The translations under genes and the position numbers were made by a program. The notes under the pieces were generated by a model. The model did no database searches, had not been told where the DNA came from, and saw only the letters and a list, made by a program, of their open reading frames with translations. A DNA stretch of 64,000 nucleotides, from contig NC_051068.1 in NCBI RefSeq assembly GCF_004664715.2, forward strand, positions 53,516,953 to 53,580,952, in the 5' to 3' direction. Positions 49,016 through 61,857 of this stretch are shown here, in pieces. Position 1 is the first letter of the stretch. Every line of letters begins with the position of its first letter. This DNA comes from Peromyscus leucopus. Taxonomy: Eukaryota; Chordata; Mammalia; Rodentia; Cricetidae.

Positions 49016-50799
49016 CCAATTTTTTTTTGCTATTCTGTATTTAAAATTGAAATTGTTTCATCACATATGATATAACATGTGTATGGTTCATTCCTCTTCT
49101 ACCATCCTCAACTTCATGTATTTTATTACCTACACTCTGCTGCAATTCCTTGTACAAATGGAATCAGTTAAGTATCTCTATATGTGATTGACTAAATCCT
49201 AAAATGTTCCCTTATCACCTTACTTTTCAGAATGTGCATTCAGACATTTCTCTTTACTCTCAGTGCTAGAGATTTCAAATATAAGAATACGTTGATATAG
49301 AGCGAAATTAAAGACAATTTTTATGAACTTTTCAAAAAAGATTCTTCTCTCCTACAATGAATCCCACCCACCATTTCTCCTCCCTCCACTATTCTTAGCC
49401 CTCTCCTTCCCCAGATCCATTCACCCTCTTTTTCATCTTAATCAAAGAGTAGAATTCCAAGAGGACAGAACAAGATACAATAAGGAATAAGAGAAGGCAA
49501 AAGCCCTTATGTCAAGCCTGGGCAAGGCAACTCAATAGGAGGAAAGGAGTCCCAAGAGAGGCAAAAGAGTCAGAGATACACCTACTCCCACTGTTAGGAG
49601 TCTCACAAGAGCACCAAGCTAACAGCCATAACATAGCAGAGAACCTGGTGTAGACCCATGCAGGCCCTGTGCATGCCATCTCAGTCTCTGTGAGCCTATG
49701 TGAGCCCTGCTTAGTGGATTTGGTAGACTATCCTGGTGTCCTCCTGGTCTTCTCCATCCCCTCTGATGACTACTGTCTTTCCTCCCTATCTTTCATGAGG
49801 TTCCCAAACTCTGAGGGGAGGGACCCGATGGAGACCTCCAATCTAGAGTTTCTGCATGAGGTCTGGCTGTGGATCTCGGCACCCCCTTCCATCTGCTGCC
49901 AGACGAAACCTTCTGATGATGACTGGACAAGGCACCAATCTAAGTATAACACAATAGCCCTAGAAATCACTTTAACATTTTTTTTTTCAGTTGTGTTTTG
50001 TTCTATACTAGGTTTCCGGAACATCCAGTCTCCACTTGCCAGCCAGCCGGGCACTGTAGGGCATGGGCTCTCCCTCGTGGGGTGGACTCGAAGTTACACC
50101 ACACTTGATTGTCCATTCCCATGTGTTCTGCATCACCATTGCCCCTGTGCATCTTGCACTAGGGACAGAGTGTAGGTGGAGGGTTTTGTGGCTGGTGCTG
50201 TCCAGGCTTCTCTTTCACTACTGCCTGCAGAGGACCTTCTCATTCCAAAGAGACTACACTGTAGCCATAAAAGCTAAAACGCCTGCACCAGCTCAACTTC
50301 TCTACATTCAACGAGCTGTATGGAAATTTCCCTCAGTAATGTCCCCCTACCCGCCACAGGCTGTCAGTTTTCAGAGAGCAACCTTCTGTCTTAGCATTAG
50401 TTTGGGTTGTTATATCTTCAAGGGCTCCGCTTGGCCAGCAACTCAACCAAATGCAACCCAAATCCACCACTGGAAGCCTTGCCTGGCTACAAAAGACGGC
50501 CAGTTCAGACCCCATATCCTCTATTATGGGGATTTCACACGAGGATCACCCTCATTGATTCCAGGGCGTTTCCAGCGCACTAGGTTCCCACATTGCCCTC
50601 CAAATGGCCTCCAGTTTCAGCTGTTTCTTCCTGCACTTTCTCCATCCACCCTGCCCCAGTCTGATCCTGCCTGCTCCTATCCCCTCCAGCTCCTGTCCAC
50701 CTTCAGAATCTATTCTATTTCCTTCTTAGGGAGATCCATGCTTCTCTCTATCTAACCTCTCTGTGTCTGTGGATTATAGCTTGATTATAATTTACTTAA

Positions 50800-51223
50800 C
50801 AACCAATATCTACTTATAAATGAATACATACATTTGTCTTTATGGGTCTGAGCTACATCATTCCCTATGAGTTTTTCTTGTTGAATTCATTTCCCTACAA
50901 ATTTCAAGATGTCATTTTTTTTAAACTACTGAGTAATACTATATTGTGTAAATGTACCACAAATTCTCTATTGATTTTTCAGCTGAGGGACATCTAAGTT
51001 GTTTACAGTTTCTGGCTATTATGTATAAAGCTGCAATGAACATAGTTGAGCAAATGGAATCTCAAAGTAGTTTTGAATTTCATTTCCCTGATGGCTAAGG
51101 GTGTAGAACATTTTCTAAAGTGTTTCTCACAATTTGAGATTCCTCTATTCCTCAAAACTGAATTCTCTATTTAGATCTGGACCCCATTATTTGGTTTTTA
51201 ATAACTAGTTTCTTGAGTTATTT

Positions 51224-51270
<47 letters not shown>

Positions 51271-52290
51271 TTTTTACTTAAAAAGATTTTCTTTCCTTTT
51301 ACATACCAACCCTTTCCCCCTCCCTCCTCTTCTCCCACTTCCCCCATCTACCACCATCCCATTCCCATCCTCTCCCCATAGAGAGTAAGGCCTCCCTTTG
51401 TTAGTCAACACAGGCTGTTATATCAATTTGGATTTGGATATAGGATGTGGAGTTGGCAAAAATCTTTTCTTATTCCTTGGGCTGCCTCTTTTGCTGATTG
51501 GTGGTGTCCTTTGCCTTACAGATGCTTTTCAGTTTCATGAGGTCCATTTATTAATTGTTGATCTTAGTGTCTGCACTAAAATGTTGATGTTCTGTTCAAA
51601 AAGTTATCTCCTGTGCTAATGAATTCAAGGCTATTCCCCATTTTCTCTTCTCTCAGTTCAGTGTGTCTGATTTTAAATTAGGGACTTTGATCTACTTGGA
51701 CTTGAGTTGTGTTTAGGGTGATAGATACGGATCTATTTTCATCCTTTTGTATGTTGACATCCAGTTATGCCAGCACAATTTGTTGAAGATACTTTTTTTC
51801 CCCCACTGTATAATTTTGGCTTCTTTGTCAAAAATCAGGTGTCCATAGGTGTGTGGATTTATGTCTGAGTCTTCAATTTGATCCATTGATCCATTTGTCT
51901 GTCTTTATGCCAATACCATGCTGTTTTTATTACCATGGCTGTGTAGTGGAACTTTAAATTGCTAATGGTAATACCTCCAGAAGTTCTTTTACTTTTCAGG
52001 ATTGTTGAAGCTCCCACCATAGTTGTTTTTCTATTCAAAGATGAGAATTGTCCTTTCAAGTTCTGGAAAGAATTGTGTTGGGATTTTTATGGGAATTGCA
52101 CTGAAGCTGTAGATTGCTTTTGGTAGGATGGGCACTTTTACTATACTAATCCTACTGAATCATGAGCATGGAAGATCTTTCCATGGTCAAATATTGTCTT
52201 CAATTTCTTCATAGACTTGAAATTTTTATCATATGAGTCTTTCACTTGTTTGGTTATAACTACCCGAAGATACTTTAAAAGAAGAATGGT
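50800..52290 (-). pseudogene. L1 ORF2 fragment, decayed and interrupted
   Basis: Minus-strand remnants such as TILKSKRTSGGITISNLKFH and [20 protein letters not shown] near 51880-52040 are LINE-1 ORF2 sequence. Stops, frameshifts and the insertion at 51229-51425 show it is inactive. Confidence 0.8.
51229..51425 (-). mobile_element. (TA)n array plus short nested L1 3' end
   Basis: A TA array at 51229-51265 is followed by 'acataccaaccctttccccc', 'ccccatagagagtaaggcct' and 'acaggctgttatatcaa', an antisense L1 3' UTR start resembling 12780-12870. ORF2 of the host L1 continues on both sides. Confidence 0.6.
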
Positions 52291-53284
52291 TGGAATACGT
52301 AACACATTCATAGTTACATTTTTATTGCCTTTTAAAGCAAAATAACATAATTGAAATTATATTAATTTTACATATTGTTTTATACTTTGCATAATGCAAA
52401 AATGTAGATTGAATGAATTATTAACCTATAAATTTATTAAAAATAGGTTATACCAGAGTAAAAACTGGGTAAACTAACCATTAGAAACGTTTTTATTTTA
52501 ATTTCAGCTGAAGTGATTTACTTTAAAAAAATGTTATGACTGGGATATAGGAGAGCTTATCAGAATAGCAGCCTTCTATGTGTGGAGCTCTAGAAAAAAA
52601 GCTAGATTAAAAAGGAAGACAGAAAAAACTTTTCTAGTCAGATTAGAAAGCTATGACTTAGTGATATGAGGTTTGCAGCATTTAAAGCTAGATAAAAATG
52701 AAGCTGCTGTCAGATCCCCTCAGCCATAGTATTTCGCAGGCAGATGGGCCAGACACTCCATCTGGATGCTCCATCCCCTCATGACCTATTTGCCACCTGC
52801 TGCACACAGGACTTTTAATATGAAGCAGTAGTTTAATCATGCTCTTTTGAAGACACATATAATCAAATATCTCCATGTACCAACATATTTTCCTGTGATA
52901 ATAAAATTCATGGCCGATGTCTCGGCTTAGATATATGCATTTATTTATTCTTTTTAAATTTATGGATGTTATTAATATTTCTGTCTTCCCAACAAAGGGC
53001 AATGTTTTGGGGTTGAAGTTCAGACCCTTTCCTTCTGCTCTCATCCATCCCAAAGCTGCCACACTGTTGCTTCGTACATCACATCACTTCAACTTTAGAG
53101 CTATTTATTCCCCTTCTTGTACTAATTTAGGAAACAATGCCGTTGAAGTTATGAAGTTATTTTCATGTCAAAGTTTCTTAGTTTTTCTTTAATGTCTATT
53201 TCAAGAATGGTTTTTAACATTTTGAGAGAGACGATGGCCTACACAGAATAGTGAAGAACTCTGCTGCATTCTAAAAGCTCATTA
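52291..53284. other. Intronic sequence, single copy
   Basis: Nothing recognised; frames of 124 codons (minus, 52688-53062) and 91 codons (plus, 52917-53192) overlap each other and show no motif. Confidence 0.4.
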
Positions 53285-53510
53285 TTTAAAGTTATATGTG
53301 TATGGATGGTTTCCCTGCTGGTATGTCTGTGTCCACAAGCATGCCTGCTGCCTTTGGGGAAGAACAGACAGCATCAGACCCCTTGGAGCTCAAGTTACAG
53401 ACAGTAGTGAACTTCCTTGTGCTTGCTGGGAATGAAATCAAGGTTCTCAGTAACAGTAGGTGCTGCTCTTCATCACATTATCTCACTTATGCTCAAATTT
53501 AGGTAACTTA
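53285..53510 (-). repeat. B2/B3-type SINE (antisense), old
   Basis: 'atggatggtttccctgctgg', 'catcagaccccttggagctc', 'aagttacagacagtagtg' and 'tgctgggaatgaaatcaagg' match the reversed B2/B3 body with substantial divergence. Confidence 0.65.
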
Positions 53511-54309
53511 AAATATTGAAATTAGTTGTGTTGCTTCTATCCTTAAAGATATATGTATTATAAAGGTAAATATAAAAGTCAAAATCATTTTATTTAATTC
53601 CTATGTATGAAGTAATATCCAACCATCATGTTATAAGACTCTTGTTATGGAATGCCTGATAATATATAATTCCTTTCTCTTTACGGTATTTACTTTCTGC
53701 CAGAAATGTATAAAACTATGCCTTATTAATCCAGCTCTTGAAAGCTTATTTTATTAAAGTGCTGTATCCCCAATATGGAATATTAAAAAAGCTAATGATT
53801 TTATTGCTATAACAATTATTACTCAGCAACTATCTACAAACAGTAAATTACCAACTCAAGTTCTTAAAAAGAAAAAATATAGAAGAAATTATAATGTGAT
53901 TGTCTGAGTTTAAAATCATTCAGTAACTCTAATTTCCATGACAAATTCATTAATTAGTGATTAGTATTTTCACTTATTAAAAATTCTTTAATTACTTATT
54001 TTTACTGGAAAATCAACACTATGTTTCTCATTCATAAAGTATACTGCACAAAACTATTATGATGATTGCTATGCTTATCTAATTTTGGGATCTGTAGAAA
54101 TAATTTTAGCTCTAATACTTAATATGAAGTTTCCTTAGAAAATAGAATATAATTGTCTCATCAGATGAGTTTACTTTTACATTCTCCTCATATGTTAAGT
54201 CAAAATATAATAGTGAAAAATAATGCTAGTATTAATATTTAAAATATCATTATTTAAAAATTTGATCTCAGATCAGATATTTCTTTTATAGCAGACTTTA
54301 TTTTTTGAT
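53511..54309. other. Intronic sequence, single copy, very AT-rich
   Basis: No repeat or exon recognised. Confidence 0.5.
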
Positions 54310-55772
54310 TTAATCTTTCTTTTCCTTTTATTTTATTTTACAATACCATTCAGTTCTACATATCAGCCACGGATGCCCTTGTTCTCCTCCCTCCTGCCCC
54401 CCTCCCCTTCCCCCCAGCCCACCTCCCATTCCTACCTCCTCTAGGGCAAAGCCTCCCCCGAGGACTGAGATCAACCTTGTAGACTCATTCCAGGCAGGTC
54501 CAGTCTCCTCCTCCCAGACTGAGCCAAGTGTCCCTGCATAAGCCCCAGGTTTCAAACAGCCAACTCATGCAATGAGCACAGGACCCGGTACCACTGCCTA
54601 GATGCCACCCAAACAGATCAAGCCAATCAACTGTCTCACCCATTCAGAGGGCCTGATCCAGTTGGCGGCCCCTCAGCCTTTGGTTCATAGTTCATGTGTT
54701 TCCATTTGTTTGGCTATTTGTCCCTGTGCTTTATCCAACCTTGGTTTCAACAATTCTCGCTCATATAAATCCTCCTCTTTCTCACTAATTAAACTCCTGG
54801 AGCTCCACCCGGGGCCTAGCTGTGGATGTCTGCATCCAGATCCCTCAGTCATTGGATGGGGTTTCTAGCACGACTATTAGGGTGTTTGGATATCCCATCA
54901 CCAGAGTCGGTCAGTTCTGGCTGTCTCTCGACCTTTGCCAGCAGTCTATTGTGGGGGTATCTTTGTGGATTTCTGTGGGCCTCTCTAGCACTTTGTTTCT
55001 AGCACTTTGTTTCTTCTTTTTCTCATGTGGTCTTCATTTACCATGGTCCCTATTCCTTGTTTTCCCTCTCTGTTCTTGATCCAGCTGGGATCTCCCGCTT
55101 CCACAGGCTCCCTTTCCCTTGACCCTCACCCTTCATTACTCCCACTCATGTCTAGGATTTTCATGTAGATCTCAGCCATTTCTCCATTATTGGACGATCC
55201 TTGTGTCTTTTTTGGGGTCCTGTTTCCCAGGTAGCCTCGCTGGTGACGTGAGTAGCAGTCCAGTCATCCTTGTTCCACATCTAGTATCCTCCTATCAGTG
55301 AGTACATTACCATATTTGTCTTTCTGCATCTGGGTTATCTCATTCAGGATGATTTTTTCTAGATCCATCCATTTGCCTGCAAACCTCATGATGTCATTTT
55401 TTTTTTTCTGTTGAGTAGTATTCCATTGTGTATATTTGCCACAATTTATTCATCCATTCTTCAGTTGAAGGGCATCTAGGTTGTTTCCAGGTTTTGGCTA
55501 TTACAAACAATGCTGATATAAACATAGCTGAGCAAGTGCTCTTGTGGTATGATTGAGCATTTCTTGGGTATATGCCCAAGAATGGTATAGCTGGATTTTG
55601 GGGGAGATTGATTCCCAATTTTCTAAGAAAGCACCATATTGATTTCCAAAGTGGTTGTATAAGTTTGCATTCCCACCAGCAGTGGAGGAGATTTCCCCTA
55701 GCTCCACATCCTCTCCTGCATAAGGTGTCTTCAGTGTTTTTGATCTTAGCCATTCTGACAGGCATAAGGTGT
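54310..55772 (-). mobile_element. LINE-1, 5' truncated (antisense)
   Basis: Complete 3' UTR in reverse (54310 to about 55390) followed by about 380 bases of ORF2 C terminus; similarity ends near 55772. It is the least disrupted 3' UTR in the window and serves as the internal reference for the other L1 copies. Plus-strand frames of 60-88 codons here are antisense to the 3' UTR. Confidence 0.85.
55394..55765 (-). pseudogene. L1 ORF2 C-terminal fragment, open for 123 codons
   Basis: The frame reads VRMAKIKNTEDTLCRRGCGA, then LLHCWWECKLIQPLWKSIW, FLRKLGINLPQNPAIPFLGI and MDNLWQIYTMEYYSTEKKK-like C terminus (WMNKLWQIYTMEYYS). This is the Cys-rich C-terminal end of LINE-1 ORF2 with the normal termination zone preserved. 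Everything upstream is missing. Confidence 0.9.
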
Positions 55773-56267
55773 ATACCAGACTTTCAATTCTTCAATTTAA
55801 AATTATAAAAAAAGACAAAGAACTATTAATTTATTATGAAGAATAATGTATATATATACATATATAAAAATATATACATATATTTTATATATGAGTATAT
55901 ATATAAAACAACATAGAGATTTTTAATGAATGGTCATCATTTTGGTTCTTTTGTCTATCTACTGTGCTTACTATGTGCCTCTGTGTTTTTCTGAACATAT
56001 ATTACCATTTAATTTCTTCCCTCCATATGAAATTTTTTCTGATCTGTATGTCAACAGTTCCTTTATGTTGTTAAACACTGATATTTGAGACCAAGGGTGT
56101 TAATGCATTTTAGAGTCCATAAAGCAAAAATATTCTCTGTGGCACTTTTGCAAAATTATGTTTTATAATCTTTGACACAGTACATCCTGATTGTTTTCAG
56201 GTCTTGGTTATGCTCTTAATTTTAATAATTTTAATGCATATGATCTTGGTGAAAAAAACTGTAGATG
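55773..56267. other. Intronic sequence with AT-rich simple repeat
   Basis: An imperfect TA stretch lies at 55846-55905; the rest is single copy. Confidence 0.6.
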
Positions 56268-56715
56268 AAATTCTAAATGGTCTTATTAAATAAGAAACAC
56301 ACAGGCATATACAGAGTTAAAAGCCCAAGAGATCAGAGCACTAGTGAATAACCTTTAGCTTACCACTCACTGCCATCCTTCTCTTGAGAGACCTCCTCCT
56401 CTGTTACCTGTATTTTTATTAGCTTTCTGTTCAACCTTCTCATTGGCTCATGATTTCCAACCACATGATTTCCTCATCCCTGCCTGTCTATACAGACCTC
56501 CAGGTCTCTATGGTTGGTACTGGGATTAAAGGTTCGGGGCACTGCTTGTCTGTGTCCTTGACCACACAGAGACTCTGCCTGCCATGTGATCAGATTAAGG
56601 ATTTGTGATACCACTGCCAGACTTCTGCTTAGAGGCTATGACCTCTGATCTCCAGGCAAATTTATTTATTAACATACAAATAAAATCACATTTCAGCACA
56701 AATAAAATATCACCA
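56268..56715 (-). repeat. Rodent LTR-like repeat with B1-related segment (copy 3, diverged)
   Basis: 'aaattctaaatggtcttatt' at the left edge, 'tacagacctccaggtctcta', 'gggattaaaggttcggggc' and 'aaaatatcaccat' at the right edge correspond to 41310-41755 in the same order. Confidence 0.55.
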
Positions 56716-57009
56716 TAAAAAACAAAAACAGAAATACACCTTTTGCTCTTTTTAAGCAAATTTAAACTGTAATGTAATTATTTATGTGTTTTTCAGAGTT
56801 ACTATTCATTTTATTTGATACTTTCATCATATGAAACATCTAAACAATAAGTAAACATTTAATTTGGGACATATGTGATGCAATAGTAGTTCACATGTCA
56901 TTGCACATTGAAAAAATGAGTAGATGAATTCATTTATACTTTGTAAATTTCAAGTCCAGCATATCCCTTTTGTTATCATCTTTTTGGTAGTTTGAATACT
57001 GAATATATC

Positions 57010-57380
57010 TGCTGTGGGATAATGCCATTGTATACTGGTATAATAAAATGCTGATTGGCCAGTAGCCAGGCAGGAAGTATAGGCAGGATAAGCAGACAAG
57101 GAGAATTCTGGGAAGAGGAAGGTTGAATCAGAAGAAGCCAGACTGCTGTCCAGGGAGCAGCATGTAATGGCACACAGACAAAGCCACGGGACATGTGGCC
57201 ACATATAGATTAACAGAAATGGGCTGAGTTTAAGTGTAAGAGCTAGTGAGTAGGAAGACTAACCTAATGGCTGAGCAGTTTTAATTAATATAAGCCTATG
57301 TGTGTTTACTTGGGGACGCAAGTGGGAGAGATTTGTCCCGAGCGCCGGCAGGCCAGGACACAGAGAAACTTTCAGTTACA
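57010..57380 (+). mobile_element. Solo LTR of a rodent endogenous retrovirus (copy 3)
   Basis: Reverse complement of the family at 4031-4401 and 28983-29358. It starts tgctgtgggataatgcc and ends 'actttcagttaca'. Flanks tatatc (57004-57009) and tgtatc (57381-57386) match at 5 of 6 bases. It carries 'ctgattggccagtagccagg', a CCAAT-type block in reverse. No internal sequence is present. It is the only copy of the three in the same orientation as Fstl5. Confidence 0.8.
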
Positions 57381-58515
57381 TGTATCAGGAGACAACACTT
57401 CATCATAAATGTGTGGGACCTCATTAAATTCTCCCAGCCCACAACCGACTGCTGAGAGACCCAGTCTTCTATAGGCCTTCCTGAGATAGCCACAGCTCTT
57501 GTGAGGTCATGACTGAATATGCTGTTTTATGCCCAGAAAAACAGCATTTCACATCCCTTCAGCTAATGTCCAAACTCTTAATATTTCCACTTCCTCCTCT
57601 GCAATGTTACCGGAACCTTAGAGGAGTAGTGTGAAAGTCCTGTCTATGGCTGAGCACTTAACCATCACTTATTTCAGCACTTTGTCAGGCATGTATATCT
57701 ACATCTACCACCATTAATTGCAGACAGGAGATTGTCTGATTAGAGCCAAGGGTGAATTAGTATCTGTCTATGGGTATAAACATAGACATTTACAAGTCAA
57801 CTTGGTACCAGGATAATTTAACAAGAAGTAGTATTAAGTTTCTACCAAGAGGCTAAGACCTTGACTTTCAGGAGCAGCATTATCCAGATGTAGAGAATAC
57901 GTCCCTTTCTCTCTCTCTTTCTCCTATCCTCGCTTTCTTTCCCTCCCCCTCTCTCCCTCCCTCCCTCTTTTTCTCTCCCTGTTCTGTGTCTCTGAAACCC
58001 ATGTATTTAAATTGAATTACAAAGTATTAAGTTTCCACAAAACTTTTACACATAGTTTTGGTTTGGCCTCCATCCTCCATCATCTTGTATCCATACAACT
58101 TTACCTACTTAAATGTTCTACCCCTCAAATTCCCACACTGTTTTCATATCATTGATTTTGGACTATCCCCATCTCTTAAGACATCTCCAACCCTAATAGT
58201 ACATTCATAATTTCCTTACTTTTACAGGTATTCCAGATTGAACACATGCATCTGAAGATTAGAAGTTAGGATTCACCTGTGAAAGAGAACATGTGTTTAC
58301 TATTTCTGAGCCTATGATAGAATGTGATGTCATGGGATAACTGTGTAAAGAAACTACTTTATTCTACAATCTCTTCTCACATGGGCTTTCAGTTTCTTAC
58401 TACTCATTATTTACCTTAAGCCATGCAACTTACAAGAGGGCCATAATTCTTCATGAATTTACTCCAAGCAGTGTATAATTTCATAATTGATTGGTATATT
58501 TTTATCATTTCCCCA

Positions 58516-58554
<39 letters not shown>

Positions 58555-59689
58555 TGCACATGTGCGCACGTGCCTCTTCTTGACACCCAACTACTGAATT
58601 CTAGAGCCAGAGGTTGTGTGAAAGAGAGGCCACTTTCTAGTAGATACTTATCTAGATCCTGAGGGTTTATAAGTGGAGACATCAAAGTCCTCAATCTCTC
58701 TGTCTCTCAAATCACAGTTCCATTAAGGTGAACAGGCATGATCACACACATCATTGAAGGGAGAAGTACTATCTGTGAAGAATGCAAGCTGGTTATGATC
58801 ATCAAGTAATAGAGATACTGTTTTCGACTAAAGATCCAAAGAAGGCATTTTTCAGGAAACAGTGGATCAGGAACATTATAAAAATGCCAAGAAAAAGTAT
58901 TTGAAATAAAATAAAATAAAATTCTTTTAAAATTAATTTCATAAATTTTATCATAGTTTACTTACATTATTTTTTTTTGTCACCAAGGCTGGGTAAGCCA
59001 CATGCACTATTTCATATTTACTAATGTGCTTTATTTGCCAGGCATTTTTATAATTAAATTACCACCAGCATAATTAATGTTACTGAGAAAATGGTTAGGA
59101 CAGTAGATGAAAAGTCTTGTGTATTTTGTGATATTTGTGTGCTGGAATGTCAAAAAATAAATGTATTATCAAATTATAATGACTTATTTATACTAAATAA
59201 GTCTCCTATTGGCCACTTCCATTAATTTACAAACTTCAAAGCATCATAACTCCAATAGTTAGTTTTAAAAAAGTTTCTTTGTTTTTGCCATATACTAATG
59301 TAAATAATTATATGTTACATATGCATTTTCTGAAAATTCCTACTTTCCTATTTTTGTTTGTGGCATTAATTTGGGAAATAAATATCAGACATAAAAGTTT
59401 TGAAAAGAAATTTAAAATAAATAACCTACTATGTTAATGATTTTCATGCTATAAATTAAAATGTTGATAATGAACAGTCTAAATTATATTTTATATTTTT
59501 TGATAATACTAAGCTAAGAAACTGCTAGTATGTGGCTTGGTGTATGTGGTTATATACCAGGTTGCATAAATCTTTTAGGACCACTAAATTTGCTTAAAAA
59601 CTATTTTATATGCCAATACAACTTCATTTTATATTAGCTATTTTACACTGATTTAATTGGTTTAAAATATTTAAGAGACTCTTGTTTAT
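57381..59689. other. Intronic sequence with pyrimidine-rich tract and a (TG)n
   Basis: A C/T-rich stretch occupies 57901-57985 and a TG array 58518-58553. The remainder is single copy without recognised features. Confidence 0.5.
58518..58553. repeat. (TG)n microsatellite
   Basis: About 17 TG units. Confidence 0.95.
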
Positions 59690-60724
59690 ACCTGTGTTAG
59701 AATTTTAATGCCATGAAGAGTTACCATGATCATGGTAATTTTATAAAGGAAAACATTTAATTGGGGCTGGCTTACATTTTCAGAGGTTTAGTCTATTATT
59801 GTCATAGTGGGTGGTATGTGGCACACATTGTGCTGGATAAGGTCCTGAGAGTTCTACATCTTAATCTGCAGGCAGTAGGAAGTGACACACTTCCTCCAAC
59901 AATGCTACACCTACTCCAACAAGGGATACCTCCTAATAGTGCCAATCACTACGAGCTTATGGGGGCCTATTACATCCAAACTGCCACATTCCACTCCCTG
60001 GCCTCCATAGGTTTGTAACTATATCATAATGCAAAATGCCTCAAAAGTTCCCATAATATATAAAAGTTTCAAACTTGTTTAATATCCAAAGATCAAAGTA
60101 TCTTCTGAGACTCATGTAATCTCTTAACTGCAATACCCACACAATAAAAATAAAAAAGCAGGTCACATTCTTCAAATGTATAATGGCACAAGATATATAT
60201 ATATATACACACACATTCCAAAATTGAGGAAAAGGAACATAGTAAGTAAATACTAGACCAAAGCAATATCGAAAACTCGCTGGCAAACTCCAAACTCCAA
60301 ATTATCTATCTCAATGTCTGATGTCAAAGAACTCTTTAGATGCCCAACTCTTTTCAGTTTGTTTACTGCAACATACTTCTTTCTCTTGGACTGGTTCCAT
60401 TTCTTGTTAGCAGCTTTCCTTGACAGATATCCAATGACATATCCAACATCTTGCAGTCTCCAAGGCAATTGAGGCTTCACCTTCAAAGCTTCCCACAATG
60501 GCATCTCTAGGCCTCTATACAGGGAACCCCTGACACAAGCCTGGCTTCAGAGGCTTTCCTTAGTCATAGAGAGGGAATCTATTATCCCTTTCTCCTATCC
60601 TTAACTCTAAACCCTGAACCATGTGGCTGAAGCTGCCAAGTTGTATTGCTTGCTGGGTCTGGAACATGGCCCCTTGATCAATTGCATCTTCACCAGCTTT
60701 CTATTTTTCATGGTTTCCTTCACT

Positions 60725-60842
60725 GCCTAAGCTTGGCTGTCCTGATACTTGCTCTGTAGACTAGGTTGACCTTGAATTCAGAGATCTGCATGCCTCTATC
60801 TCCTGAGCTCTGGGCTCAAAGGCATGTACCACCATGCCTGTA
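60725..60842 (-). repeat. B1-related SINE (antisense) within the composite element
   Basis: 'gctctgtagactaggttgac', 'cttgaattcagagatctgca' and 'ctcaaaggcatgtaccacca' match B1 in reverse with moderate divergence. Confidence 0.8.
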
Positions 60843-61373
60843 TCTAATCTGTTCTTTAATTTCTTTTCAGAAAGTGGAAGCTTAGCTGGGTGGGGTCTTG
60901 CCTTGAGATCACCACTTCTTTTATTCTGTTTAACATCAGGCAGACTCTTCAGACAGGGACAAAAAGCAGTCATCTTCTTCACCAAAATATCACAAGAAAA
61001 ATCTCTAGGCAACATATTAAAATTCTCCTCTGAAACCTCTTGAGCCAGTCCTACCCCCACAGTTCAATCACCCTCAGCATCACTGTCTTCCATATTTCTA
61101 CTAGTATGGCCTGTTAAGCAGTGCTTAAAGCATTCCACTGAATTCCTAATCCCAAATCCCCAAATCCAGATTCCTCCAAACAAGCTCATTGTCAGATCAC
61201 CTCAATATCCCAGTCCCTGGTACCAACTTTTGCCTTAGTTAGGGTTTTATTACTGTGAAGAGATACCATGACCATGGCAACTCTGATAAAGAAAAACATT
61301 TAATTGGGGCTGGCTTGAAATTTCAGAGGTTTATTTAGTCCATTATCATTATGGTGGGTGGCATGCAGGCAGA

Positions 61374-61857
61374 TTTAAATTTTTTTTTAAACTTTGGCTA
61401 CTTAGCCAGCAATTGCAACTCCAGAGTTAATGGCCTGCTTATCTAGCAGGGGCCTGGCTGCTCGGGCCACAACCTGGTGAGAATTCTGCTCCCTGTCATT
61501 GCTGCTAAAGGCAGCTCTAACTAAATATCATTCTAATTATAATTAAGACCTGAGATTCAAAGGCTAGGTGAAAACCTGCAAGCTCAGAGCCTGAGTAACA
61601 ACTAGCTAACCCTCTCTCTTTGCTGGCATTCACAGAAGACACATGTTTCCACTTTGCCAAAGCACAAGAAGCTTCTCCACTCCAAACCCCACCCTACTAC
61701 TTACTGTGTCTCTTTTTCTCTCCTGGATGCCTTCTGGTGCTCTATGATTACTTTCTCTTAACTAGTTGCTAACTCAGCCTCATGAACCAAGGTTAATTTT
61801 ATTTAATTGATGCAAATGTAATCTGGGGTTCACAGTGTGATCAGATATTTCCCAACA
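61374..61857 (-). mobile_element. Unclassified 484 bp insertion into the terminal repeat
   Basis: It splits the repeat between 'ggcatgcaggcaga' and 'catggtgctgtag', which are contiguous in related copies. The bases 'aga' occur on both sides. Read on the minus strand it begins tgttgggaaatatctgatca and ends with an A-rich stretch (the T-run at about 61378-61388). Features fit either an LTR or a poly(A)-tailed retroposon; I cannot decide. Confidence 0.5.

Larger units (their letters stand above)
49330..52290 (-). mobile_element. LINE-1, about 3 kb, 5' truncated (antisense), with nested insertions
   Basis: Bases 49330 to about 50760 are an unusually long, GC-rich 3' UTR in reverse ('cccccagatccattcaccc' series, then 'ggctctccctcgtggggtgg' and 'ggaagccttgcctggctac'). 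Bases 50760-51225 and 51425-52290 are ORF2 from its C terminus back into the reverse transcriptase region. A TA array and a second L1 3' end interrupt ORF2 between 51229 and 51425. Plus-strand frames of 168 codons (49669-50175) and 230 codons (50063-50755) run antisense through the 3' UTR. Confidence 0.8.
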
